The translations under genes and the position numbers were made by a program. DNA of 7,181 nt from Candidatus Latescibacterota bacterium (lineage in GTDB: Bacteria > Krumholzibacteriota > Krumholzibacteriia > Krumholzibacteriales > WJIX01), in assembly GCA_030643145.1 (NCBI GenBank), contig DAOWMJ010000100.1:1-7181 (forward strand). Reading direction: 5' to 3'. The notes under the pieces are model-generated. The model had not been told where the DNA came from and made no database searches. It saw nothing but the letters and a program-made list of their open reading frames with translations. Below, in pieces: positions 1 to 6,550 of this stretch; positions within the stretch are counted from its first letter, which is position 1; every line of letters begins with the position of its first letter.

Positions 1-135
1 GGGATGACCATAGGGCTTGCTCCCGTGACAGGCCTCCCGCTTCCCCTGATAAGTTATGGGGGAAGCTCAATGTTGACCAGTTGTTTCTTGATCGGAGTTG
101 TATTGAATTTTGGAATGCGGTTTTACGAGTATTAA
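1..135 (+). CDS. rodA: Rod shape-determining protein RodA, C-terminal fragment (SEDS peptidoglycan polymerase)
   Basis: Only the last 44 codons are present; the gene begins before the window and ends with TAA at 133-135. RodA is a multi-pass inner-membrane SEDS glycosyltransferase that polymerises lipid II into peptidoglycan during side-wall elongation, working with a class B penicillin-binding protein. The visible tail starts [15 protein letters not shown] and continues into ISYGGSS, the conserved last extracellular loop and start of the final membrane helix. The P-V-T-G-[IL]-P-L-P version is typical of RodA, while FtsW usually has a P-T-K-G-L-T-L-P type version, so RodA is preferred. A hydrophobic stretch ([12 protein letters not shown]) and a short polar tail follow, the normal end for the family. 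The ATG at 4-6 is an internal Met. The next gene starts about 10 nt after the stop, so they are probably co-transcribed. Confidence 0.9.
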   Translation, partial: GMTIGLAPVTGLPLPLISYGGSSMLTSCFLIGVVLNFGMRFYEY

Positions 136-141
136 GAGGAG
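135..141 (+). promoter_or_regulatory. Ribosome binding site deciding the TTG start of tldE
   Basis: The purine run AGAGGAG overlaps the last base of the rodA stop codon and ends 4 nt before TTG at 146-148. It supports TTG-146 over the longer possibility at 110, which would overlap rodA by 26 nt and has no such site. A GTG at 158 is preceded by GAGGAAA but only about 3 nt away, so it is less likely. Confidence 0.6.
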
Positions 142-145
142 TATT

Positions 146-1474
146 TTGAGGAAACTTGTGAATTATATTTTGGATCTTGCCTCCGCTAAAGGTGTAGACT
201 GTGATGTCTATGGAGAAGATTCTGCAGGAATTGAAATTGAAATGCACAGGGGGAATGCAGAATCGGTCGAGAAATACAGAGAGAGGGGGGTAGGGATTCG
301 TCTGGTGAAGGAAAATAGTGTTGGATACGCGTTTACAAGCGATCTTTCATTTATCTCTCTTGACAAGATGTTTGAGGAAGCCTCAGTTATAGCAAAAAAC
401 AGTACTCCTTTTGGCGAAGATATTCTGGCTGAAAAACAGGTTTCAGATAGTGCTGAAAATTTAAGTCAGCCTGATTTCCCCCGGGATTCTATCGATAAAA
501 GAATTGAAGATGTAAGACAAATGGAGGAATCCGTGTTTGACTACAGTAGCTCGGTCGTAAATACGGAGGGGACGGGCTATTCGGAAACCAACAGTATAAT
601 AACTATAGGAAGCAGCCGTGGATTTATAAGGGAGGAAAAAAGAGGCAACTGTTCAACTTTTATATCGGCGATTTCGGAGCGGTCCGGTGAACTGAGGAGT
701 GGTTGGTACTGGGGACAGGGCGCCCGTCCTGGTGACATTGACTTTGTCTCGGTTGGTAAAAAGGCTGCCGAGAGATCTGTGAATCTTCTCGGGAGCAGGA
801 AGATACCCGGGGGCAGGTATCCGGTTGTCTTTGACCAGATGGCGTTTATTGATATGCTTGGATTCCTAGAAGAGACCCTTTCAGCAGAGATGGTTCTTAA
901 GGGTATGTCCTGTCTTTCCGGAAAGTTGAATAAAATTGTTGCCCCGGAATTTCTTTCTCTTGTTGATGATCCGGATTTGAAAGGTGGATGTTTCAATTCG
1001 CTGTTCGACGATGAGGGCGTGTCTCGGAGAAGATTCGAGCTTATAAAATCAGGGGTATTAAAGGGGTATTTGCATACAGTTATGACATCGAGGAAAATGA
1101 ATATTAGTCCTGCCGGAAACGCCTTTCGGTCTTCGTTTAAAAGTGTTCCCAGACCCGGAGTGACCAATTTCTATATTGAACCCGGGGATAAGAATCCCGA
1201 TGATATTCTGTCGGAATTATCGGAAGGGCTTTATGTTCAGGATATTATGGGAATGCATATGGCGGATTCAATATCGGGAGATTTTTCCGTGGGCGTTAAC
1301 GGTTATTATATTAAGTCGGGAGCTGTTCAATGCCCGGTATGTGAGATGACGGTCAGTGGGAATATTCTCGATTCTCTTTCCGGAATTGTACATATTGCTA
1401 ACGATCTGGTATTTATGGGATCATTGGGATCACCGTCAGTCCTTGTGGACGGATTAAGCGTAAGCGGAGAATGA
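146..1474 (+). CDS. TldE/PmbA-type protein (TldD/PmbA family, peptidase family U62)
   Basis: This 442-residue protein (TTG start) matches the usual length of E. coli PmbA/TldE, about 450. TldD and TldE form a cytoplasmic heteromeric protease that degrades unfolded or modified peptides, for example removing the microcin B17 leader; TldD carries the metal site. Seen here: the N-terminal segment E-R-G-V-G-I-R-L with following G-Y-A-F-T-S-D-L-S (around residues 46-68), G-G-R-Y-P-V-V-F at 222-229, F-D-D-E-G-V-S-R-R at 287-295, Y-L-H-T-x4-R-K near 308-317, S-G-D-F-S-x-G-V-N-G-Y-Y-I at 377-389 and E-M-T-V-S-G-N at 400-406. All are PmbA-like. The region where TldD has HExxxH (around residues 234-252 here) has no such motif, so this is the non-catalytic TldE type. 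No tldD lies in the window. One oddity is CPVC at 396-399, where PmbA usually reads Y-P-V-S. The downstream gene begins 13 nt after the stop. Confidence 0.87.
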   Translation: MRKLVNYILDLASAKGVDCDVYGEDSAGIEIEMHRGNAESVEKYRERGVGIRLVKENSVGYAFTSDLSFISLDKMFEEASVIAKNSTPFGEDILAEKQVSDSAENLSQPDFPRDSIDKRIEDVRQMEESVFDYSSSVVNTEGTGYSETNSIITIGSSRGFIREEKRGNCSTFISAISERSGELRSGWYWGQGARPGDIDFVSVGKKAAERSVNLLGSRKIPGGRYPVVFDQMAFIDMLGFLEETLSAEMVLKGMSCLSGKLNKIVAPEFLSLVDDPDLKGGCFNSLFDDEGVSRRRFELIKSGVLKGYLHTVMTSRKMNISPAGNAFRSSFKSVPRPGVTNFYIEPGDKNPDDILSELSEGLYVQDIMGMHMADSISGDFSVGVNGYYIKSGAVQCPVCEMTVSGNILDSLSGIVHIANDLVFMGSLGSPSVLVDGLSVSGE

Positions 1475-1487
1475 GGAGGAGAAAGGG

Positions 1488-2264
1488 ATGCATCCGATAT
1501 TAATTGAAATTGGAATGCTGAAAATATATTCATATGGATTTATGCTCGCGTTGAGTTTTTTTGCAGGTATACTCTTTGCTGTCGCAAGATCCCGTAAAAG
1601 GGATGTTGCGCCGCACTTAATATATGACCTGAGTGTTATTTTGATAATTGGGGCTATAGTGGGGTCTCGGGGGTTGTATATAATTACGCATCTGGATAGT
1701 TATAACGGTATTATTGATATGATCGCTCTGTGGCAAGGCGGCGCGGTATATTATGGAGGATTAATATTGGCTGTTTTCGGCGCCATAATTTATCTCAGGG
1801 TAAAAAGTGTTTCTTTCTTAAAAGTAGCTGATATTATGGCTCCCTCGATAGGCATAGGAATATTTTTTACGAGGATAGGTTGTTTTCTAAGCGGTTGTTG
1901 TTTTGGCCATCCGACAACCAGTTGGGCGGGTGTTGTTTTTCCGGATAATTCACCGGCCGGTTATCAATATCCGGGTATACATATTCATCCTACGCAACTA
2001 TATTCTTCCGCCTATGGGTTGATAATATTTATTCTGCTTATATTGGTTGAAAGGATAAGGGTTGCGGAAGGATCTGTTTTTGGTTTCATGTTCATTTTTT
2101 ATGGCATTGCGAGATTTATTGTCGATTATTTCCGCTATTATGAAGACTCCGCTATGGTTGGAGTGTTCACATTTAATCAATTGATAAGTATGGGACTTAT
2201 TGTCGGCGGAGCGATTTTTATTTTTGCGGTCAATTTTAATGATATAAGAATGAAGAAATTCTAA
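1488..2264 (+). CDS. lgt: Prolipoprotein diacylglyceryl transferase
   Basis: Lgt is an inner-membrane enzyme that moves diacylglycerol from phosphatidylglycerol to the lipobox Cys of prelipoproteins, the first step of lipoprotein maturation. The 258-residue product is very hydrophobic, with about seven likely membrane helices. Motifs in order: an N-terminal I-Y-S-Y-G-F-M segment (13-19), L-W-Q-G-G-A-V-Y-Y-G-G-L (81-92), R-I-G-C-F-L-S-G-C-C-F-G (129-140, the Lgt signature region), I-H-P-T-Q-L-Y (166-172), G-S-V-F-G-F (195-200), and Y-G-I-A-R-F-I-V-D-Y-F-R (205-216). The position of E. coli His103 is Tyr89, and the classic G-N-F-x-N-x-E stretch is replaced by the Cys-rich variant. As I recall, both changes are shared by many Lgt proteins outside the enteric group, so the enzyme looks intact. 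The ATG is preceded by AGGAGGAG at 1474-1481, 6 nt upstream, a strong site overlapping the tldE stop. It is probably in an operon with rodA and tldE. Confidence 0.95.
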   Translation: MHPILIEIGMLKIYSYGFMLALSFFAGILFAVARSRKRDVAPHLIYDLSVILIIGAIVGSRGLYIITHLDSYNGIIDMIALWQGGAVYYGGLILAVFGAIIYLRVKSVSFLKVADIMAPSIGIGIFFTRIGCFLSGCCFGHPTTSWAGVVFPDNSPAGYQYPGIHIHPTQLYSSAYGLIIFILLILVERIRVAEGSVFGFMFIFYGIARFIVDYFRYYEDSAMVGVFTFNQLISMGLIVGGAIFIFAVNFNDIRMKKF

Positions 2265-2297
2265 AGTTTCAATCTTCTGGAAGGGTAGGGTGGTGTG

Positions 2298-3098
2298 ATG
2301 GGTAGAATCTTGGGGGTTTTAAGGGATTTTCTTTCATTTGTTATATCCTCTTTTTTTACTAACGAATGTCTGATTTGTCATATTCCGCTCTATGAACCGG
2401 ATGGGATTCTTCCGGTCTCAATCCAAGATGGATGGCCGGAAGGGACTGTTATATTTCTTCAAAATCGATTCTCTTTTAATATACTGTGGGGGATATCACT
2501 GCCCGGCAAGGTCTTGTGTAATGATTGCTGGTTGAAACTGCGTCCTGTTTCAGATTATACCTTCCTGGATGATATTCCGGTAATAGCCCCCTTTAGAACT
2601 AATGAAACGCTTCTTAAGGTAATAAGATATTTAAAGTTTTCCGGTGGAATATCCGTTGCAAAACCACTTTCGTGGTGGATGGCGAAGGCTTTAAGAAACT
2701 ATGCCAGCCCCTGTGATTCTGCTTTATTGATTCAAAAGTTGATTATCCCGGTACCTTTGCATAATTCAAGAAGGAGAGAGCGGGGTTATAATCAAGCGTC
2801 TCTTCTCGCCTCTTGCGTAAGCGCGGAATTAGGCTGTCGGTTCAGCGCCGACCTTCTCGTAAGAGTGAGGAATACGAAGAGTCAGTCCAGCCTTGACGCC
2901 CCTGGCCGCAGGGAAAATGTCCTTAAGGCTTTTGATGTATTGGATATAAATAAATTTTATGATAAAGATATCGTCCTTGTTGATGATTTAGTTACTACAG
3001 GGGAGACGGCGCGGGAGTGTATAAGGATTTTGAAATTGAATGGGTTTTCAAATATAATAGTACTTTCCGCCGGGAAGTCATTATCAGCCGCGGATTGA
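2298..3098 (+). CDS. ComF/ComFC-family protein (phosphoribosyltransferase fold with Cys zinc ribbon)
   Basis: The 266-residue product has the layout of ComFC. An N-terminal pair C-L-I-C (24-27) and a second pair C-N-D-C (74-77) form a predicted zinc ribbon. The family signature P-V-P-L-H-N-S-R-R-R-E-R-G-Y-N-Q lies at 151-166, and the PRPP-binding motif D-I-V-L-V-D-D-L-V-T-T-G-E-T at 224-237. ComFC is needed for DNA uptake in naturally competent bacteria, but homologues are widespread in bacteria not known to be competent and their biochemical role is unsettled. The spacing between the Cys pairs (46 residues) is longer than I expect for the family. ATG-2298 is preferred because AGGG ends 7 nt before it; GTG-2295, immediately upstream in frame, would add one residue. 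A 33-nt gap separates it from lgt, so it probably ends the rodA-tldE-lgt-comF operon. Confidence 0.88.
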   Translation: MGRILGVLRDFLSFVISSFFTNECLICHIPLYEPDGILPVSIQDGWPEGTVIFLQNRFSFNILWGISLPGKVLCNDCWLKLRPVSDYTFLDDIPVIAPFRTNETLLKVIRYLKFSGGISVAKPLSWWMAKALRNYASPCDSALLIQKLIIPVPLHNSRRRERGYNQASLLASCVSAELGCRFSADLLVRVRNTKSQSSLDAPGRRENVLKAFDVLDINKFYDKDIVLVDDLVTTGETARECIRILKLNGFSNIIVLSAGKSLSAAD

Positions 3099-3327
3099 TT
3101 TCCGGGCCCATGTGGAGAAGAATTAAAGTAAAGCCAAAGAATTTATTGAAGATAATCGGCGTCTGTGTTTCAATACTTCTAAATTACCCGAGGGATAGTT
3201 GGCGGACGAGTGGAGTCGTTCTAATTTGAATAGATCCCTTTACTATATGGAGGCGAGGTTGAAGTTGGCCGAATATAGAGCATCAGGGTATAGCTGCAGA
3301 TGAAAAATTTAGAGAAAGGGGAAAGAT
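3099..3327 (+). other. Intergenic region upstream of fba; no convincing gene, weak promoter-like sequence
   Basis: These 229 nt separate the envelope-related cluster from the glycolytic genes. No protein I recognise is encoded on either strand. Two tiny readings exist, 3110-3229 (39 codons) and 3247-3303 (18 codons, just after TACTAT), neither resembling a known family. The best promoter-like pair near fba is TTGGCC (3265-3270), 18 bp, TATAGC (3289-3294), with four of six matches in each box, so it is only a weak candidate. TTGAAG (3146-3151), 17 bp, TTCAAT (3169-3174) is similarly weak. I see no strong hairpin followed by a T-run that would end the comF transcript. The position favours a promoter for fba-gap-pgk here, but the sequence does not single one out. 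Confidence 0.4.
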
Positions 3328-4251
3328 ATGCTAGTAACAAACAAAGAGCTTCTGGATGCTGCCAGGGATGGAAAGTATGCCGTTGGAGCTTTTAATATTA
3401 ACAATATGGAATTTATCCAGGCTATAACGGAAACAGCCGGAGAGTTAAATAGCCCGGCGATATTAGCGGTTTCGGAAGGCGCGATAAAATATGCGGGTTT
3501 TGAAAACCTGGTTTCAATGGTAAGAATTGCAGCGCAGAGGGAAAATACGAAATTTTCCCTGCATCTTGATCACGGTAAAGATATGAAAGTTATTGAGCAG
3601 TGTATTGAAAATGGTTTTACATCGGTAATGATTGATGGTTCACATTTACCGTTTGAAGAGAATATCGCTGTTACACGTGAAGTAGTGCAAAAGGCCGCTT
3701 CCCGCGGAGTTTCGGTTGAGGGGGAGCTTGGCAAACTGGCTGGTATAGAGGATAATGTTTCTGTTTCTGAGCAGGACGCGAAATTTACAGATCCTGATGA
3801 GGTCGTTCAATTCGTTGAAAGCACGGGAGTTGACTCACTTGCTGTGGCGATCGGCACTTCTCATGGAGCTTATAAATTTAAGGGTGAACCGAGATTGGGG
3901 ATGAACAGATTGAGCGAGATCGTTTCAAGAGTATCGATTCCTCTGGTTCTTCATGGGGCGTCCGGTGTTAACAGGGAGCATGTGGAAATTGCCAACAGGT
4001 TCGGGGCCGACATTGGTGATGCCAGAGGTGTTCCCGATGATGCTATAAGGGAAGCTGTAAAGAGAGGAATAAGCAAGGTCAATATAGATACCGACATGCG
4101 AATTGCTTTTACAACTTTTATCAGGAAAAAGTTTTTTGATGATCCCGGCGGGTTTGATCCAAGAAAGTATCTGGGAGCGGGGAGAGAAGCCATCGCAGGA
4201 GTCGTAAAGGTAAAGATCAAGTTGTTTGGCAGTGAAAATAAGGTAGCGTAG
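3328..4251 (+). CDS. fba: Class II (zinc-dependent) fructose-bisphosphate aldolase
   Basis: The enzyme reversibly splits fructose-1,6-bisphosphate into dihydroxyacetone phosphate and glyceraldehyde-3-phosphate in the cytoplasm. The 307-residue TIM-barrel protein carries L-H-L-D-H-G (78-83; Asp81 is the likely catalytic acid and His82 a zinc ligand), V-E-G-E-L-G (130-135), S-H-G-A-Y-K (178-183, His179 zinc ligand) and L-H-G-A-S-G (208-213, His209 zinc ligand). K-V-N-I-D-T-D (250-256) binds phosphate. Length, the inserted F-G-A-D-I-G-D-A-R-G-V-P segment (225-236) and the tail K-L-F-G-S-E-N-K resemble the long Helicobacter pylori-type enzyme more than the shorter Bacillus FbaA or GatY/KbaY tagatose aldolases. 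Tagatose specificity cannot be fully excluded, but the gap-pgk context argues for glycolysis. AAGGGGA at 3316-3322 lies 5 nt before the ATG, and an in-frame TAG at 3310-3312 rules out a longer start. It is the first gene of the fba-gap-pgk operon, 26 nt before gap. Confidence 0.95.
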   Translation: MLVTNKELLDAARDGKYAVGAFNINNMEFIQAITETAGELNSPAILAVSEGAIKYAGFENLVSMVRIAAQRENTKFSLHLDHGKDMKVIEQCIENGFTSVMIDGSHLPFEENIAVTREVVQKAASRGVSVEGELGKLAGIEDNVSVSEQDAKFTDPDEVVQFVESTGVDSLAVAIGTSHGAYKFKGEPRLGMNRLSEIVSRVSIPLVLHGASGVNREHVEIANRFGADIGDARGVPDDAIREAVKRGISKVNIDTDMRIAFTTFIRKKFFDDPGGFDPRKYLGAGREAIAGVVKVKIKLFGSENKVA

Positions 4252-4277
4252 AAAACTTTAATTCAAGGAGGAGAGCA

Positions 4278-5282
4278 GTGGCTATAAAAGTTGCGATAAA
4301 CGGTTTTGGAAGAATCGGCAGGCTGGTCATGCGTGGACTGGCAAATGACAAGCGCTTTAATCTTGTTGCTGTTAATGATCTTACAAACGTTGAAACCCTT
4401 GCGCATCTTTTGAAGTACGATTCGGTGCATGGCAGGTTCCCCGGTAATGTAAAGGCTCTGAAATCCGGGCATATCAAAGCTGGAAGCAGAAAATTTAAGA
4501 TTTATTCAGAAACTGATCCCGCGAATTTGCCCTGGAAGAAACATAACGTAGATGTAGTTATTGAATCAACCGGGTTTTTCAGAAAACGGAAAGCCGCCGC
4601 AAAGCATATTGAGGCGGGCGCGAAGAAGGTTATTATTTCGGCGCCTTCTCCAGATGCTGATATAATGATCGTGATGGGAGTAAATCACAAATCTTATAGA
4701 AAAAGCAGGCATCATGTGATTTCAACGGCTTCCTGCACCACGAACTGTCTTGCTCCCGTAGTTATGGTTTTGGATAAAAAATTTGGCGTATTAAATGGAT
4801 TGATGACAACTATTCATGCTTATACCAGTGATCAGAATGTGCTGGACGGCCCTCACAAGGATCTTCGAAGAGCGAGATCGTGTGCCGTGTCCATGATTCC
4901 TACAACTACAGGCGCGGCTGAGGCCGTCGGAATTGTAATGCCTAAGCTTAAAGGAAAACTCGATGGTATGGCTGTTCGTGTTCCAACAGCGGACGGATCT
5001 CTTGTTGATCTGACTGTAACTCTTAAAGAAAAAACAACAGTTGAGGAAATAAACAGCGCTATGAAGCTGGAAGCCGAGCGTTCATTGAAAGGTATACTTG
5101 AATATTGCGAGGATCCGATTGTATCAGTGGATATTGTCGGTAATCCTCATTCATCAATCTTTGATTCGGGGGCCACTATGGGTATTACCCCTAAGGTATT
5201 CAAGGTGCTTTCCTGGTATGACAATGAGTATGGTTACGCCATGCGAATGGTTGACATGATGAGATTGATTGCGATGAAGTAA
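4278..5282 (+). CDS. gap: Type I glyceraldehyde-3-phosphate dehydrogenase
   Basis: The enzyme oxidises glyceraldehyde-3-phosphate with NAD and phosphate to 1,3-bisphosphoglycerate, the substrate of the next gene's product. The 334-residue length is standard. Visible: Rossmann motif N-G-F-G-R-I-G-R (8-15), N-D-L with Asp34 (typical of NAD preference), A-S-C-T-T-N-C-L-A-P (151-160) with catalytic Cys153, catalytic His180 in T-I-H-A-Y, P-T-T-T-G-A-A-E-A-V (208-217), R-V-P (234-236) and W-Y-D-N-E-Y-G-Y (313-320). The residue two before A-S-C is Ser and the one directly before it is Thr150, where Asn is usual (S-N-A-S-C). Segments around 102-109 and 138-146 are more basic than normal. The GTG start is supported by AAGGAGG at 4265-4271, 6 nt upstream; the next Met (residue 18) lies past the nucleotide-binding motif and cannot be the start. 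It sits 26 nt after fba and 25 nt before pgk. Confidence 0.97.
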   Translation: MAIKVAINGFGRIGRLVMRGLANDKRFNLVAVNDLTNVETLAHLLKYDSVHGRFPGNVKALKSGHIKAGSRKFKIYSETDPANLPWKKHNVDVVIESTGFFRKRKAAAKHIEAGAKKVIISAPSPDADIMIVMGVNHKSYRKSRHHVISTASCTTNCLAPVVMVLDKKFGVLNGLMTTIHAYTSDQNVLDGPHKDLRRARSCAVSMIPTTTGAAEAVGIVMPKLKGKLDGMAVRVPTADGSLVDLTVTLKEKTTVEEINSAMKLEAERSLKGILEYCEDPIVSVDIVGNPHSSIFDSGATMGITPKVFKVLSWYDNEYGYAMRMVDMMRLIAMK

Positions 5283-5295
5283 TTAAAGAATATAT

Positions 5296-5301
5296 GGAGG
5301 G
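5296..5301 (+). promoter_or_regulatory. Ribosome binding site deciding the TTG start of pgk
   Basis: GGAGGG ends 6 nt before TTG at 5308-5310. An in-frame TAA at 5284-5286 blocks a longer reading, no ATG or GTG lies between, and the next Met (residue 18) falls directly before the conserved R-V-D-F-N-V-P motif. The TTG is therefore the only reasonable start. Confidence 0.85.
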
Positions 5302-5307
5302 AATAGC

Positions 5308-6513
5308 TTGGACCGCAAGACACTGACAGATTTGGATCTACAGGGTAAAAGGGTGCTTATGAGGGTGGATTTTAATGTTCCCCTCTCAAGGGATGGTGAT
5401 GTTGAAGATGATACGAGAATTAAGTCGGCGCTTCCGAGCATTGAATATATTGTTGATAACGGAGCATCCCTGGTTCTGATGTCCCATCTTGGCAGACCGG
5501 GAGGAAAAAGTAATCGTTCCCTCAGTCTTAAAGTTGCAGCCTATAGACTGGCCGAGCTTACTGACCATCCGGTAAAATTTGTAGAGGATTGTATTGGGGA
5601 TTCGGTAGAGAAAAGGTTCTCTACTTTGAAAGCCGGAGAAATTCTCTTATTGGAAAATCTGAGATTTTATAAGGAGGAGGAGGAGAATAACCCCCTCTTC
5701 GCGAAGCAGCTTTCCCGGTGGGGAGATATCTATGTAAATGACGCCTTTGGCACAGCGCACAGAGCGCATGCTTCAACTGAGGCTGTCCCGCGTAATTTTG
5801 AAAGAAGAGTGGCTGGATTTCTCCTGGAAAAGGAACTTACAGTTCTTGGAAGGCTTCTTGATAACGCCGCCTCCCCATTTGTGGCACTACTTGGAGGAGC
5901 AAAAGTCTCAAGTAAGATTGGTCTTGTAAGCAATCTGATTAATCGTGTAGATCGCATTATTATCGGTGGGGGAATGGCTTTCACATTTTTAAAGGCGGTT
6001 GGTCTTGAGATTGGAGATTCACTTGTAGACGAACAATATCTCTCGGTTTGCAAAGAACTTATGGATGAGGATGGAAAGGCGTGCGATAAGAGGATATTTC
6101 TGCCTGTGGATTGTCTTGTTGCGAGGGAGATTGATGAAAATAGTGAAGTAAAACTTGTATCTACCGGTAATATTCCCAAGGGGTGGACAGGCGTAGATAT
6201 TGGCGAGAAATCTATAGACTTGTTTTCAGAAGAGCTGGGTAGAGCCCGGACGGTTTTTTGGAATGGGCCTATGGGAGTATTCGAGATAGACAATTTTGCC
6301 GCCGGAACCAACAAAATTGCCAGGAAGATTGCTGAAATAACCGAATCCGGCACGAAGACCGTTGTAGGAGGCGGAGATAGTGTTTCAGCATTGAATAAGG
6401 TTCATTTAGCTGAGAAAGTTTTTCATATTTCAACAGGTGGAGGTGCGTCTCTTAGATTTCTGGAAGGGGGCAAGCTTCCCGCTGTAGAAGTATTGGAAAA
6501 GAAAGATAATTAG
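5308..6513 (+). CDS. pgk: Phosphoglycerate kinase
   Basis: This cytoplasmic monomeric kinase transfers the acyl phosphate of 1,3-bisphosphoglycerate to ADP, giving ATP and 3-phosphoglycerate. The 401-residue length is normal. N-domain motifs for substrate: R-V-D-F-N-V-P (19-25), D-D-T-R-I (34-38), S-H-L-G-R-P (59-64), L-L-E-N-L-R-F (114-120), N-D-A-F-G-T-A-H-R-A-H-A-S (144-156). C-domain motifs for nucleotide: G-G-A-K-V-S-S-K-I (196-204), G-G-G-M-A-F-T-F-L (220-228), F-W-N-G-P-M-G-V-F-E (317-326), G-G-G-D-S (354-358) and S-T-G-G-G-A (375-380). All key motifs are present, so it should be active. Codons 122-126 (K-E-E-E-E) are written AAG then four GAG, creating a long internal Shine-Dalgarno-like run at 5671-5686. 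It is the last gene of the fba-gap-pgk group; a hairpin with a T-run overlaps its 3' end. Confidence 0.97.
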   Translation: MDRKTLTDLDLQGKRVLMRVDFNVPLSRDGDVEDDTRIKSALPSIEYIVDNGASLVLMSHLGRPGGKSNRSLSLKVAAYRLAELTDHPVKFVEDCIGDSVEKRFSTLKAGEILLLENLRFYKEEEENNPLFAKQLSRWGDIYVNDAFGTAHRAHASTEAVPRNFERRVAGFLLEKELTVLGRLLDNAASPFVALLGGAKVSSKIGLVSNLINRVDRIIIGGGMAFTFLKAVGLEIGDSLVDEQYLSVCKELMDEDGKACDKRIFLPVDCLVAREIDENSEVKLVSTGNIPKGWTGVDIGEKSIDLFSEELGRARTVFWNGPMGVFEIDNFAAGTNKIARKIAEITESGTKTVVGGGDSVSALNKVHLAEKVFHISTGGGASLRFLEGGKLPAVEVLEKKDN

Positions 6514-6541
6514 TACAAGAGTATAGTAATATCTTTTTTTT
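6497..6541 (+). terminator. Candidate AT-rich terminator hairpin at the end of pgk
   Basis: AAAAGAAAGATA (6497-6508) can pair with TATCTTTTTTTT (6530-6541) as a 12-bp stem with one G-U pair. Inside it TTA/TAA (6510-6512 with 6527-6529) and TAC/GTA (6514-6516 with 6521-6523) close an AAGA loop. Eight T residues run from 6534 to 6541. The stem is AT-rich, overlaps the last codons of pgk and uses the T-run itself, so it differs from a classical GC-rich intrinsic terminator. It may give partial termination or mark an RNA 3' end. Confidence 0.35.
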
Positions 6542-6550
6542 AGCGGATTC

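Noticed and set aside
110..145. Longer N-terminus of the TldE-type protein from TTG-110
   Set aside because: It would overlap rodA by 26 nt, has no ribosome binding site, and the extra residues do not match the family N-terminus; TTG-146 has a fitting site.
844..900. A TldD-type catalytic metal site in the tldE product
   Set aside because: The segment F-I-D-M-L-G-F-L-E-E-T-L-S lacks the HExxxH motif, so the protein is not called a catalytic TldD.
577..1167. 196-codon open reading on the - strand opposite tldE
   Set aside because: It lies wholly inside a well-supported gene, has no recognisable family features, and is rich in Ser, Pro and Leu as expected from the reverse of a coding strand.
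3110..3229. Possible 39-codon gene after comF
   Set aside because: No ribosome binding site suited to its ATG and no recognised motif. Its frame stays open back into comF (to 3017), which suggests a chance frame.
3247..3303. Possible 18-codon peptide upstream of fba
   Set aside because: No upstream ribosome binding site for the ATG and no run of repeated residues or attenuator hairpins, so a leader-peptide mechanism is not supported.
3328..4251. Tagatose-bisphosphate aldolase (GatY/KbaY) for the aldolase gene
   Set aside because: Length and C-terminal features fit the longer Helicobacter-type fructose-bisphosphate enzyme, and gap and pgk follow directly.
5730..6353. 207-codon open reading on the - strand opposite pgk
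   Set aside because: The complementary strand encodes intact phosphoglycerate kinase motifs throughout; the product is Ser- and Leu-rich with no family match that I can see.
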